Positions 34,537 to 45,145 of a DNA stretch of 64,000 nucleotides are shown here, piece by piece. Below the pieces are notes generated by a model. That model saw nothing but the letters and a program-made list of their open reading frames with translations, was not told where the DNA came from and searched no databases. Position 1 is the first letter of the stretch. Each line of letters starts with the position of its first letter. The DNA comes from Heliocidaris erythrogramma. Its lineage: Eukaryota > Echinodermata > Echinoidea > Camarodonta > Echinometridae. The position numbers were made by a program, and so were the translations under genes. The DNA lies in contig CM046858.1 in assembly GCA_025617745.1 (NCBI GenBank), forward strand, positions 50,165,925-50,229,924, in the 5' to 3' direction.

Positions 34537-35440
34537 TAACTCACGTCCAAAATCAACTTTAGAATGTATGAGTTCGCTCGGGAATTGGCAGTCATCTCAT
34601 GCTGAGTGCTGTGCATGCCGTGTATTGTTGTATCGTAAGCCCGTCTAGTATATAGTCGGATGGATATGCAATCGCGTCGCATCATTGAGCTTGCATTGAG
34701 ATTGCACCGCAGTCTGGTGGGTGCTGCTCCTACATGGTATACTAATCACAAAGCGGACTATGATACAAATCATACGTGCGTATCACGGAGCTCTATTGAA
34801 AACGAAAGCGCTTGATAGATTTTGAAAATCCGGCTTCGAGAGTCTCTTCATTTTGCCTCGAAGCATGCACCTGCCAAATTTCAAGAAAAATAAAGATCGT
34901 TCAGGGGGTCAGAGTTTGGAAACCGATTTGCCCCATAGACAATACGTGTAATACATGTGCAGGGTCCGTATAATGACCTGACTTCAATCGCGATTTACTC
35001 AAAATATTCTGTGAGACCATATATCTTTTTTTGCATCCCTGACGAGGGAATTTCATTGCGGTCATTGTGAGCCAACTGCGACTAGCGCGCCATTTAAAAT
35101 AAGCATATTATGCAATATTATGTAATGCATAGTAAATTACGGTTTTTGCGTAATATCTTCGCGATGACGTCATCGATTTCAACCAAATTTGGTTAACAGT
35201 TGTCAAATACACAAATACACATACCCACGAAATTTCAAAGACGTACGTTGAACGTTCACAAAATTAGAGCAAGTTGTCTTTATTTCGGCATTTATGTAAA
35301 TATTGTGATTTTCAAGGGCATTTTTCTCAAAGTCGGTCAGTGATGAGGTATATATTTTCTTATTTGGCTGAAAAGGGTATATCTTGAAGTATCTAAATCC
35401 AAAAAAGGGTACGGGTTTACCCAGGCATGACGGAGATACG
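34537..35440 (+). repeat. repeat X, left part (flank of LINE insertion)
   Basis: 34537-34785 matches 43957-44198 (block A). 34790-35440 matches 38665-39316 (block B), including GCGCTTGATAGAT, CTCTTCATTTTGCCTCGAAG and GACGTCATCGATTTC. The B block ends GGAGATACGGCCACA, where the truncated LINE copy begins. In the uninterrupted copy (39300-39335) B runs directly into GAAGAGAGCCGTTTTG. No coding sequence is supported. Confidence 0.75.
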
Positions 35441-36640
35441 GCCACATGTTGTAGTTGTAGTTGAATATGATGGCGCACTTCAATCTCTCTCTAGATTATA
35501 CGCGCCAGCCACTTTCGTCAGTGGGACTTCGGCTAAGGAAGGCCCACGTATAACGTCGATTCATTTGGTGATTATTAGTTGCATGAAATCATTAGTGAAA
35601 AACAAATTATATATATATATATATATATTCCATCACCTTAATTAGTACACGAAAGCCGAAGCGAAATAGCAAAAATTCAATAATCCAGTTTAAGAATTGT
35701 GAGATAAATGCAATGCGCGCGATACTAACTGTTCATGGAAAAAGGAGACTAACCAAAACGGTTAGTGGCATGTACATAATATAATAATTCCCGAATATAA
35801 TCAGGGTTAGTCAAAAGTTGCTTAAGGGTTGGGTTACATATGGAAAACTGTGTTGCATTTGACCCGGAGCGGCCTACGGATGCCTTATAATACGTGAAAA
35901 TTCGAGTATATATACCCCCTTCCAGCAAAGAATCACGTGCCAAAAGAAAACAATGAGCTTTTACAAACCCTCGCCCTGCAAATCAAAGTTTAAACCTTTA
36001 ACTTTTCAATGAATATATTCTTGAAGCAATTTTAATTCGGGAAATTAAGGCGTTTTTGGACTAAACTTGGTCCTAAAATCATCCAAAATCGGAGAGACTA
36101 TGGCGCTTTGGCACAAATTACGTTATTTCTGCTGACATTGCTCAATGAAAATGAGCCTCAATCACTTGTCCTTTGTTCTATCGATTACCCTCGCACGCGA
36201 AAAGATTGTAGAATGACCATGCTTTTGAATGATATGAAAATTATTTTGATTGGTTGAAAGGAACTTAAGGCGTTTTTCTTGTCAAATCAGAGCAAGTTTC
36301 TCATTTGTGATCAACAGCCGTATTTTTCAATGACGTGCGCGCGCTTTCCGTTGTACAGCAATTCAATAGGCTTACGGAAAACGCATGCACAACGCACGCA
36401 TTTGAGGACTGGCTGGCGGCGAGTGCACACACACCGAACCGCTCCGCCAAATGCAACATTTATGGCTAAAGTTTTCCATATGTGAGTTTTAACTTTCTGA
36501 TCATTATTTGTCTCTCTTTTTCGTATTTTGAACAACGTAAAATGAAATGTTCGATAGTTTCAAATACTGTACACACTTCGCAAAGACCGGAAGAATGCTG
36601 ATTGATTTGTAACATATAAAAATTTAATGTACACATTGTT
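35441..36640 (-). pseudogene. 5'-truncated copy of the I-like LINE, split by a MITE
   Basis: 36484-36640 encodes the Cys-rich tail of ORF2 (LNFYMLQINQHSSGLCEVC, then FETIEHFILRCSKYEKER). 35441-35835 continues with the NPTLKQLLTNPDYIREL end and the same 3' UTR as the full copy (compare 36643-37020). The two halves are separated by the MITE at 35836-36483. The copy lies head-to-tail with the longer LINE, whose 3' end abuts this copy's 5' truncation. Confidence 0.8.
35836..36483. mobile_element. 648-bp MITE inside LINE relic
   Basis: Left end ACATATGGAAAACTGTGTTG, then CATTTGACCCGGAGCGG; right end, reverse-complemented, ACATATGGAAAACTTTAGCC, then GTTGCATTTGGCGGAGCGG. The intact LINE copy at 37005-37025 runs uninterrupted from GGGTTGGGTTA to TTGAGTTTTAAC, giving the empty site. 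No clear target duplication is seen. The interior is non-coding. Confidence 0.8.
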
Positions 36641-36927
36641 GTAGTTGAATAATTATGATGGCGCACTTCAATCTCTCCAGATTATACGCGCCAGCCACTT
36701 TCGTCAGTGGGACTTCGGCTAAGGAACGCCCACGTATAATGTCGATCCATTTGGTGGTTATTAGTTGCAAGAAATCATTAGTGAAAAACAAATTATATAT
36801 ATATATATTCCATCACCTAAATTAGTACACGAAAGCCGAAGCGAAATAGCAAAATACAATAATCCAGTTTAAGAATTGTGAGATAAATGCAATGCGCGCG
36901 ATACTAACTGTTCATGGAAAAAGCAGA

Positions 36928-38250
36928 CTAACCAAAACGGTTAGTGGCATGTACATAACATAATAATTCCCGAATATAATCAGGGTTAGTCAAAAGTTGC
37001 TTAAGGGTTGGGTTATTGAGTTTTAACTTTCTGATCATTATGTGTCTCTCTTTTTCGTATTTTGAACAATGTAAAATGAAATGTTCGATAGTTTCAAATA
37101 CTTTACACACTTCGCAAAGACCGGAAGAATGCTGATTGATTTGTAACATATAAAAATTTAATGTACACTTACCTACTCTCAGTTGTTGGATCAGGCATTC
37201 ATCTCTCCGAGACAAGCCTTTTCTGTATGCCTGCTCGGTAACCTTGTCCTGCAGAGCATATAGAAATCTTCCCTTTTCTGAACTATTCCATTCATTTTGC
37301 CAAATATTTTTATAATAAACCAACCGAGAGCATGCAAGTTCGCTTGTAGTGTTAGATAAAACAATGTCTAAATGATTTTTCAGAGCGCCTTTCTTGGCAG
37401 CCCTATCAACTATTTCATTGCCGTTAATATCACAGTGAGATGGAATCCATTCAAAAAAGACAAGAATATTCTTTGACAAAAAATTATGAATTTTGTGTAA
37501 GATTTCATTGACAATAGCGCATCTAATAAAGTATGAGTCGATCATTTGAAGGGCTGACAATGAGTCGCTAAAAATGACCACTGAACAGGACTTTACGAAA
37601 CTGTCTAACCACTCCAGAGCCATTAGAATGGCGACGAGTTCCGCTCTCATGATACATACATGTGACAATCTAAAAGATTTAATCACCTGATATTGGGGAA
37701 CATAAAACGCAGCTCCTGTTCTGAGATCTTCAAGTTTAGACCCATCTGTATATACATGCAAATATCCTTTCCATATTATTCCTATTCTGTCCTGAACAAT
37801 GGATTTCATCTCGGCTGCAAGCATATCCCTTTTTGGTATTTTGCCTCGCGTATCAAATGACACAAGAGGACGGGATAATCGCTATTCGGGAATTTTCGGT
37901 ATTAAATTGTCTTGATTTTCTACATTTACTTCGTCTCGACTGGCTCTAAGGCTAAATGGTGCTTTCCCACCCTTCCATTCACTTCTATTCATGGTATAAT
38001 GATCACCAAGAATTTCTTTAGAAGGATGACTGGATGAGCTAAACAACAAATAATATCTAAATTTATCATTAAATAATTGCCTCCTAAGTTCCAGCGGCAA
38101 TTCTCCGGTTAACACCTGTAGAGCCTCCAAGGATACATTATGTATAGTCCCTATAATAATTTTTAGTGCTCTGTATTGTATAGCGTCTAGCTTTTTCTTC
38201 AGAGATATACACGCAGAATCATACATTTCACTGCCATAGTCTAAAACAGA
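36928..38250 (-). pseudogene. LINE ORF2, 3' part: RT thumb, RNase H, Cys-rich tail
   Basis: After the insertion the frame resumes with SVLDYGSEMYDSACISLKKK (RT thumb region). An in-frame TAG lies at 37882-37884, after LIPKIPE, and the same frame reopens. The RNase H domain follows: VYTDGSKLEDLRTGAAFYVP (first Asp), RAELVAILMALEWL (Glu), FSDSLSALQMI (Asp), then WIPSHCDINGNEIVDRAAKK (His/Asp). The domain would remove RNA from the RNA:DNA hybrid during target-primed reverse transcription. A tail with CEVC..FETIEHFILHC resembles the CCHC-like terminal motif of I elements. Confidence 0.85.
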
Positions 38251-39934
38251 TAAAACTAGAATTGCAATCGTATCAGAACGACGTGCATAGATTGACGTCT
38301 GTATTTTGCATGTCATTGAACAGTAAAATAAAAAGCATCTCTTAAACTATCTATAGCAATTTGTTTGAAGTCTGTAGCATCTAGAATAGTGGAGATAGGC
38401 AAAATCGAACAAAAGGTACGAAACACGGACAAAATGGCGCCTGGACGGTCATGCATGAGTGATTTTGAAAAATGAAGAGTTCAGTGCATTACATAGCATG
38501 CCAAGGAACATGCATACGAAATTTGAATCGAAATGGACAAGGGGAAAGAACCTAGACAGTGATCACAACCACTGCATGCAAAACAAATTGGCCACAATGG
38601 AAATCTGGCCCGGATGGCATGCCATATTTCCTTGGTAGTGGCATCTATGCAGGATATAAAATTGCGATTAAAACAAAGCGCTTGATAGATATTAAAAATC
38701 TGGCTTCGAGAGTCTCTTCATTTTGCCTCGAAGCATGTACCTGCAAAATTTCAAGAAAAATAAAAATCGTTCAGGGGGCCAAATGCGGGAAACCGATTTG
38801 CCCCATAGACAATACATGTAATACATGTGCAGGATCCGTATAATGACCCGACTTCAATCGCGATTTACTCAAAATATTCTGTGAGACCATATATCTTTTT
38901 TTGCATCCCTGATGAGGGAATTTTATTGCGGTCATTGTGAGCCTACTGCGACTAGCGCGCCATTTAAAATAAGCATATTATGCAATATTATGTAATGCAT
39001 AGTAAATTAAGGTTTTTGCGTAATTCTTCGCGATGACGTCATCGATTTCGATCAAATTCGGTTAACAGTTGTCAAATACAAAAATACACATACCCACCAA
39101 GTTTCAAAGACGTACGATGAATGTTCACAAAATTAGAGCAAGTTGTCTTTATTTCGGCATTTATGCAAATATTGTGATTTTCAAGTGCAATTTTCTCAAA
39201 GTCGGTCAGTGATGAGGTATATATTTTTTTATTTGGCTGAAAAGGGTATATCTTGAAGTATCTAAATCCAAAAAAGGGTACGGGTTTACCCAGGTATGAC
39301 GGAGATACGGCCACACGAAGAGAGCCGTTTTGAAAACTTTAGAGGGCGCTGTTTATATAATATGTACTCAGAAATGCATGAAATCTGGCAGAAATGTGTG
39401 CAACGCCGAGACCAAAACATGGTAAAAGTTTGAGACAAAAATCAATTGATATGACAAAGTTATAGGAATTTTTAATATTCGGGAGTGAAAATTTCAAGAA
39501 ATTTAGCGTTTTTCAATATGGCCGATTGCGGACTTAAATTTACAGTGTGAAGACGGCATTTTTCGTATTAATTTTTTTATTAGAATATAAAGAGCAACTC
39601 TTGGACTATCTACAGGAATTTGTTAGAAGTCTGTAGGATGTAGGATAGCTGAGATAGGCAAGGAGAACAAAAGGCATGAAAATGGCCCCAAAACGGACAA
39701 AATGGCGCCTGGACGGTCATGCATGAGTGAATTCGGAAAACGAAGACCTCAATGCACAACTAGACATGCCAAGGAACATGCATACGAAATTTGAAATGAA
39801 ATGGACAAGGGGAAAGGACCTAGACAGAGCTCACAAACACCCTGTGCAAAACAAATGGGGTCTGAGGTCTAAGAAGAAAAAGAAGAATAAGAATGCAAAA
39901 CGTGAACGAGAACAGAAGATTGACTTTACGTCAA
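38251..39934. mobile_element. repeat X copy inserted into LINE ORF2
   Basis: LINE coding sequence breaks at CTAAAACAGA (38250) and resumes at TCTAATAAGTCC (39935). Between lie X blocks: C (38400-38560), B (38665-39316), D (39317-39650), C again (39655-39850). The right end carries an inverted AGATTGAC..GTCAATCT and the left end a related AGATTGACGTC at ~38289. A short Lys-rich frame near 39800-39940 is not gene-like. This copy holds the uninterrupted B-D junction that proves the LINE's own insertion point in X. Confidence 0.75.
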
Positions 39935-42316
39935 TCTAATAAGTCCTTTATATACCATCATCAAAATTTCATACTTATTTCCCCATGTAGTTCCTGAAAC
40001 GCAACGTAATAAATTTAATCTTTTCTTACACTTCTCAATAAGTGCGTTAATATGGACCGACCAAGTTAGTTTATAATCCAGCCACATACCAAGAAACTTA
40101 AACTGCTCGCAATGAGGCAAAACATGCCCATTTATTTTCAAAGCAATGTCTTTCTTTTGTTTATTGGTAAATACCAAAACTACCGACTTGGTGTGTGAAA
40201 TCTTTAATTTCCACCTCCAGCACCAAATTTCAATTTCATGGAGGGCTTCCTGTAGTTTCTGGCGAACCAGATCTAAGTTGGAACCAGAAAACCAAATTGC
40301 AATATCATCGGCATAACATGATAATTTAACTCCACTTTCGTTAATCTTTAAGTCATTCAACATCAAAGTAAAAAGTACAGGACTTAAAGAGCTCCCTTGT
40401 GGGATACCGTTTTCTAACACATAATTTTCTGACAAACAATTGTTAACCTTAACATTACAATATCTATTCTTTAAGAAAGCTTTAATAAAACACAATAATT
40501 GTCCATGAATTTTTAACCTTGATAATTTCTTAAGAGACCTCCTTTCCATAACGAGTCATATGCCTTTTCCAAGTCTAGAAAAACAGCTACAGTATATTTT
40601 TTCTCACTCAATGCTGAGTGTATGTCGGTCTCGAGTCTGATTAAATGATCTTTGACATTTCGATATTTACGGAATCCTGATTGAATTGGGTTTAAAAGTT
40701 TATTTTTATCTAAATACCAAGTCAGCCGATTTTTAATCATTTTTTCCATGACTTTAAAGAGGGAAGATAATAACGAAATTGGTCTGTAAGATGACACATC
40801 CGTCGCTTCTTTTCCAGGTTTCAAAATAGGTATCTGGACAACTTCATACCACTGGCTCGGAAAACATGGATTTTCCCAGATTTCATTATATAACTCTAAT
40901 ATGTAAACAAGTGCTATTGGGGGCAAGTTTTTTAACATAATCACATAAATATCATCCTAACCTGGAGCGGAGTTTCTCATTTCTTTTAAAACGTTCCTCA
41001 ACTCATTCATATTAAAATCATCATTAATACAGTCATCATCTTTAATGTGGGTAAATAGAGCATCATCAATTTCATTATCGTTTACGGAAAATGTTCCATC
41101 AATAGATTTGAAAAAGGATGCCACGGCGTTTGCTTTATCTTTAGACTCACTTACCATATTACCATCGACGATTAGATTGTGAAAAATGTGAGTGTTCCTT
41201 GTGCTGTCTCGCATTCCTTTCACCTGTTTCCACACTTTCCCTATGTCTGTAAATCTATTCATTCTAACACAGTATTGAGACCAATAGTCGAAACGAGCCC
41301 TTCTCTGTACCTTCTGTGCAAAGGCTTTCTTTTGTAAGTATTGTTTAACATCATTTATGTCATAATACCTTTTTAATCTGTTTTTAATATGATTCCTCTC
41401 CGCAACTGCTTTTTGACACTCCTCGTTCCACCAGGGAGTTATTTTACTTCTTTTCCCCCCTCCTAGTCGAACTCGACGAATGTACCTGTTTGACGCATTC
41501 AGAATAACATTAACAATGGCGTTGTATCGACTTTGAATATCTAATTTAAAGTCACTATTATACTCTTGATTTAATAATTCCTCTTTTATTGCATTTCTAT
41601 ACCCTTCCCAATTTACATTTCTAAAACTCCATCTAAATCCGATATCTGTGTATTCATGTATAATCGTATTGCCCGACTGTTTCAATTTAATAACAATCGC
41701 ATTGTGATCACTGCCAAAGTTCCTTGGAAACTATAGATAAATCTAACATTGAATGTGTTCCAAAATGAGGGTCTAACCTCGTTGGAGAACCGTCATTTAG
41801 CAATGCTAGATCCTGATCTTCCATAAAAGTCTCTACGGTTCTGCCGTTTGCATCTAATTTACTGCTCCCCCAGAGTGAGTTGTGGCTATTAAAGTCGCCC
41901 AGAATTATGATCCTCCCTGGCACATTTCTAACCATCTCATTTAATTCTTCCACTTCAATCTTTTTACATGGATTATAATAATTAAAAATTGAAATGATCC
42001 CTTTCTTTGAAAAAATATCAACTCTTTGGTATTCGATATTCCCTTTAACATTCATAACCTGGAAAGTAATATCCTTTTTTAAATATATAACTAGACCACC
42101 TCTTCTACCATCCGGTCTATTTCTACAGACACAAATGTAATTCGGAATAAAAGACACATTATAATCATTAAACCATGTTTCCTGAATGCACATAATATCT
42201 GGGTTAGAACCCAATAAATTATTATCAAATATTGACGTTAAAAAGTCCGCACCATGTGAAATCATACCTTGTGCATTCCATTGTATTATAGTTATATCTG
42301 AAACGGGCTGTGTCAT
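39935..42316 (-). pseudogene. LINE ORF2, 5' part: APE endonuclease and reverse transcriptase
   Basis: The ATG at 42316 overlaps the ORF1 stop as ATGA, suggesting reinitiation. Endonuclease motifs in order: IIQWNAQG, DIMCIQETW, RRGGLVIYL, ILGDFNSHNSLWGS, then SDHNAI in a shifted frame (frameshift near 41705). The RT begins with NSAPG, an in-frame TAG near 40961-40963, DDIYVIMLKNLP, then SSYRPISLLSSLFKVMEKMI, FLDLEKAYDSLW (motif A), a frameshift near 40528, GIPQGSSLSPVLF and CYADDIAIWFSG (catalytic YADD). The endonuclease nicks target DNA and the RT primes from it. Inactive as read. Confidence 0.88.
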
Positions 42317-43191
42317 TTAAGGCGGCTTTTTACCATTTCCATGGTAATGTCTGCCTTTAAAAAAGTGCGATACACTTTTGTCGCTTGCGCGTATGTGAGC
42401 TTTTCATTCAATTTAATTGTTTGTATTTGCTTAGCTTCTATATAAGATTTGCATCCTTGATACGCCGCCGAGTGATTATCTCCACATCTAAAGCACTTCC
42501 TGTTTTCCTTTTGTGCGCAAGCGTCAAATTCATGTTCGCCTCCGCATCTCACGCAACGTATTTTACCCTTACAGTTATCTTTCATATGACCAAATAGTTG
42601 GCACTTATGACACCTTGTCACGGGTGGGACAAAGTTATCCACACGCCTAATCTCATAGAGAAAATTTACAGAATCCGGTTTACTTTTACCTTTGAAAGTA
42701 ATAAGTACCGATGGAGTGGGTACCATTTCTCCATTGATCTTCTTCCTAAATCGCTTAGCATTTATTACATTCTGTTCTCTTAATACATCTGCTATTTCTT
42801 CATTGCTGATTTGAGTATCGATTCTATGGATGACCCCTTTCGTTGTTACCACCTGATCTTCTTCATAACGTGTAGCTTTTACGTCTAAACCAGCCAACTG
42901 TGTTAACTGTAACAGGGTTATAATTTGTTTCTCATTCTCACATGTCAAAATCAACATATTTTTTACTTTAACCATACCTACAAGTTTTCCAACGAGATCA
43001 TGAATTTCTCTGTAAACCCGCACTTGATTAGCACTGCATACATTTTTTTCCAGACCAACAATGACCACTTTCCTACTTGAATGCGTTGGAGTTGAGAATT
43101 TAGGAATCTTGTTGTTCTTCGTATTTAACATACCATCGCTATTGCTTCTAACCCTTGCCCTTTTCTTGGATCTGACAGAATTTCTGTTCAT
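42313..43191 (-). CDS. LINE ORF1, zinc-knuckle RNA-binding protein
   Basis: An intact 292-codon frame. The N-terminus is basic (RSKKRARVRSNSD). The C-terminal third has three CCHC/CCHC-like knuckles: CHKCQLFGHMKDNC, CVRCGGEHEFDAC and CFRCGDNHSAAYQGC. This is the ORF1p/Gag-like protein of I/Jockey-type LINEs, expected to bind element RNA and form the RNP. It is the only uninterrupted ORF of the element. The stop overlaps the ORF2 start by 4 bp (ATGA). It lies on the minus strand downstream of a ~450-bp 5' UTR. Confidence 0.9.
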   Translation of the reverse strand: MNRNSVRSKKRARVRSNSDGMLNTKNNKIPKFSTPTHSSRKVVIVGLEKNVCSANQVRVYREIHDLVGKLVGMVKVKNMLILTCENEKQIITLLQLTQLAGLDVKATRYEEDQVVTTKGVIHRIDTQISNEEIADVLREQNVINAKRFRKKINGEMVPTPSVLITFKGKSKPDSVNFLYEIRRVDNFVPPVTRCHKCQLFGHMKDNCKGKIRCVRCGGEHEFDACAQKENRKCFRCGDNHSAAYQGCKSYIEAKQIQTIKLNEKLTYAQATKVYRTFLKADITMEMVKSRLK

Positions 43192-43656
43192 TGCCGTTTT
43201 CCATGAACAATTTCAATCGGAAGATAATACCGGTGTATCCCGAAATTTTGGATTATCTGCTGCATTATTGTAATCCTCTTCTCCTGAGGACAAAGAACTA
43301 GAGTACGCCATATCTCATGCGCATGTTAATGAATTAATCAACCTCTTACCTGTTATTGTAATGTTATTAATACGTGGAGAAAAGTATGAAAATGAGTGAC
43401 AATATCACCATGGGAACGCCTGTGGGTAACCCCAGCCTCAGCCTCCACTAACTAGGCGACTGGAACTAAGTCGGATTTTGCCAGAAGCTATAAGAAGTAG
43501 ACTTGACAGAAGCCAAAGATGGCTGTAGGTCGAAGGGCTGGTGGCGGCTACTTGTTGGCACCGTTGCCGCTGGGTGTAGTGGAGGAGCAGATTGAATTTT
43601 CCCGCCAAAATGTCTATGGATAAATAACGCAGCTACGGAGCTCTTGAAAAAGTCAT

Positions 43657-44198
43657 GAAGAGAGCCGTTTTGACAACTTTAGAGGGCGCTGTTTATATAA
43701 TGCGTAATCAGAAATGCATGAAATTTTAGGAGAAATGTGTGCAACGACAAGACCAAGACATATGGTAAAAGTTTGAGACAAAAATCAATTGATATGACAA
43801 AGTTATAGGATTTTTTAATATTCGGGAGTGAAAATTTCAAGAAATTTAGCGTTTTTCAATATGGCCGATTTCGGACTTAAATTTACAGTGTGAAGATGGC
43901 ATTTTTCGTATTAATTTTTTTATTAGAATGTAAAGAGCAACTCTTGGACTATCTATAATAACTCACGTCCAAAATCATCTTTAGAATGTATGAGTTCGCT
44001 CGGGAATTCGCAGTCATCTCATGCTGAGTGCTGTGCGTGCCGTGTATTGTTGTATCGTAAGCCCGTCTAGTATATAGTCGGATGGATATGCAATCGCGTC
44101 GCATGCATTGAGCTTGCATTGAGATTGCGCCGCAGTCTGGTGGGTGCTGCTCCTACATGGTATACTAATCACAAAGCGGACTATGATACAAATCGTAC
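43657..44198 (+). repeat. repeat X, right part (flank of LINE insertion)
   Basis: 43657-43956 equals block D (39317-39620) with shared GAAGAGAGCCGTTTTG, AGAGGGCGCTGTTTATATAA and TTCAATATGGCCGATT. 43957-44198 equals block A (34537-34785). It continues the repeat interrupted by the LINE pair. Confidence 0.8.
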
Positions 44199-44395
44199 GT
44201 GCCAACGCGACGTCGTCGTGCAACGCGAAGGCGACGTTGCACATGCGGGCGGCCAGGCCGACCGACCGGTCGGGACGGAAGGCGGCTAGCGGCGGGCAGC
44301 GGGAAAACATTTTATAGAGTCCATCGGACCCCCTCCCAGCGAGTGCAAAGTCAATCGGGGCGGGCGCGGGACCCCCTGCGTGGCCTTAGCGAATT
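44199..44395. other. GC-rich island in AT-rich surroundings
   Basis: About 190 bp of very GC- and CpG-rich sequence (for example CGACGTCGTCGTGCAACGCG and GGGCGGCCAGGCCGACCGAC), sharply bounded by AT-rich DNA. It contains inverted pieces (GCAACGCG..CGTTGC). Mirror short frames are compositional. It may be the start of another repeat or an unmethylated promoter-like patch; undecided. Confidence 0.45.
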
Positions 44396-44805
44396 AATTA
44401 TATTAGATGTTATGTACATGAACAGTGGAAATCCCCACATGGTTTGAAGTGAGGCTTACCCTGTCATATTTCAGACAATGTACTGTATGTATTTCAAGAC
44501 ATGTGGGGATTTCCACATGCGTTGGCGTTGTTATACTAGTCTATCTCACAGGCTCTTTACGTGCGATCGCTCGAATACCCAGTTGCATTGGGTTCTTTGT
44601 ATAGTGAAATTTTCAACCCTGCAGAATCTGCATACCCGGTTAAATAATATGAACATAGGTAGATCCAAAAGGCGGTATGAATATTAGGCATCATAATTAT
44701 AGTTTTCTCTTGTATTGAACAATACAATTTAAGTTATTCGATGTGCACTGTTGTAGCCATACACTCCCTCTCACTTCTCCTTTGTCTTAAACTCTGTTTT
44801 CACTG

Positions 44806-45145
44806 TGAATGATATCTGCAGTCGTTCGAGTACAATTTTATTTAGGATATTAGTTTTGCTTGACAAAGATGTGGGAGCCTTATATACGATTCTATGTACA
44901 TGTATTTCAAAAAGTGTGGAAATACCAACATCGTTGGTTATGAATATTACCTAAGTAAGAGGTTCATGTTTTCTGAGCGTGTTTTCTTTCTTTGCGATTA
45001 AAGCTTGAAAAGGTTTTAAGTGAATTAAGATGCAAACAGAGTATGTTGCAAAATAGGCATGAATAGATAAACGTCCAACATGTCTGAATATAAGACGATC
45101 TATACTGCAGTATTGGTATTAATGCCTCATGTTATTAAAACATAA
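44806..45145 (+). repeat. dispersed repeat R1, copy 2
   Basis: Colinear with 281-600, ending GTTATTAAAACATAA (45131-45145). It is interrupted by the palindromic element and resumes at 46514 with the same 15 bases, then AATAATTCGACAATGCAAATTC, matching 620-640. Confidence 0.75.

Larger units (their letters stand above)
36643..43640 (-). mobile_element. I-like non-LTR retrotransposon (near full length)
   Basis: Minus-strand element with a 5' UTR (~43640-43192), ORF1 (43191-42313), ORF2 (42316 to 36928, split by an insertion at 38251-39934) and a 3' UTR to ~36643. The RNase H domain after the reverse transcriptase, CCHC knuckles in ORF1 and an APE-type endonuclease place it in the I/Nimb-like group. 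It is inserted in repeat X between GGAGATACGGCCACA and GAAGAGAGCC; a short CATG repeat flanks the LINE pair. Two frameshifts, two TAG stops and one insertion make it inactive. Confidence 0.85.

Noticed and set aside
44014-44447. Arg-rich frames over the GC-rich patch
   Set aside because: Compositional artefacts present on both strands, with no domain.
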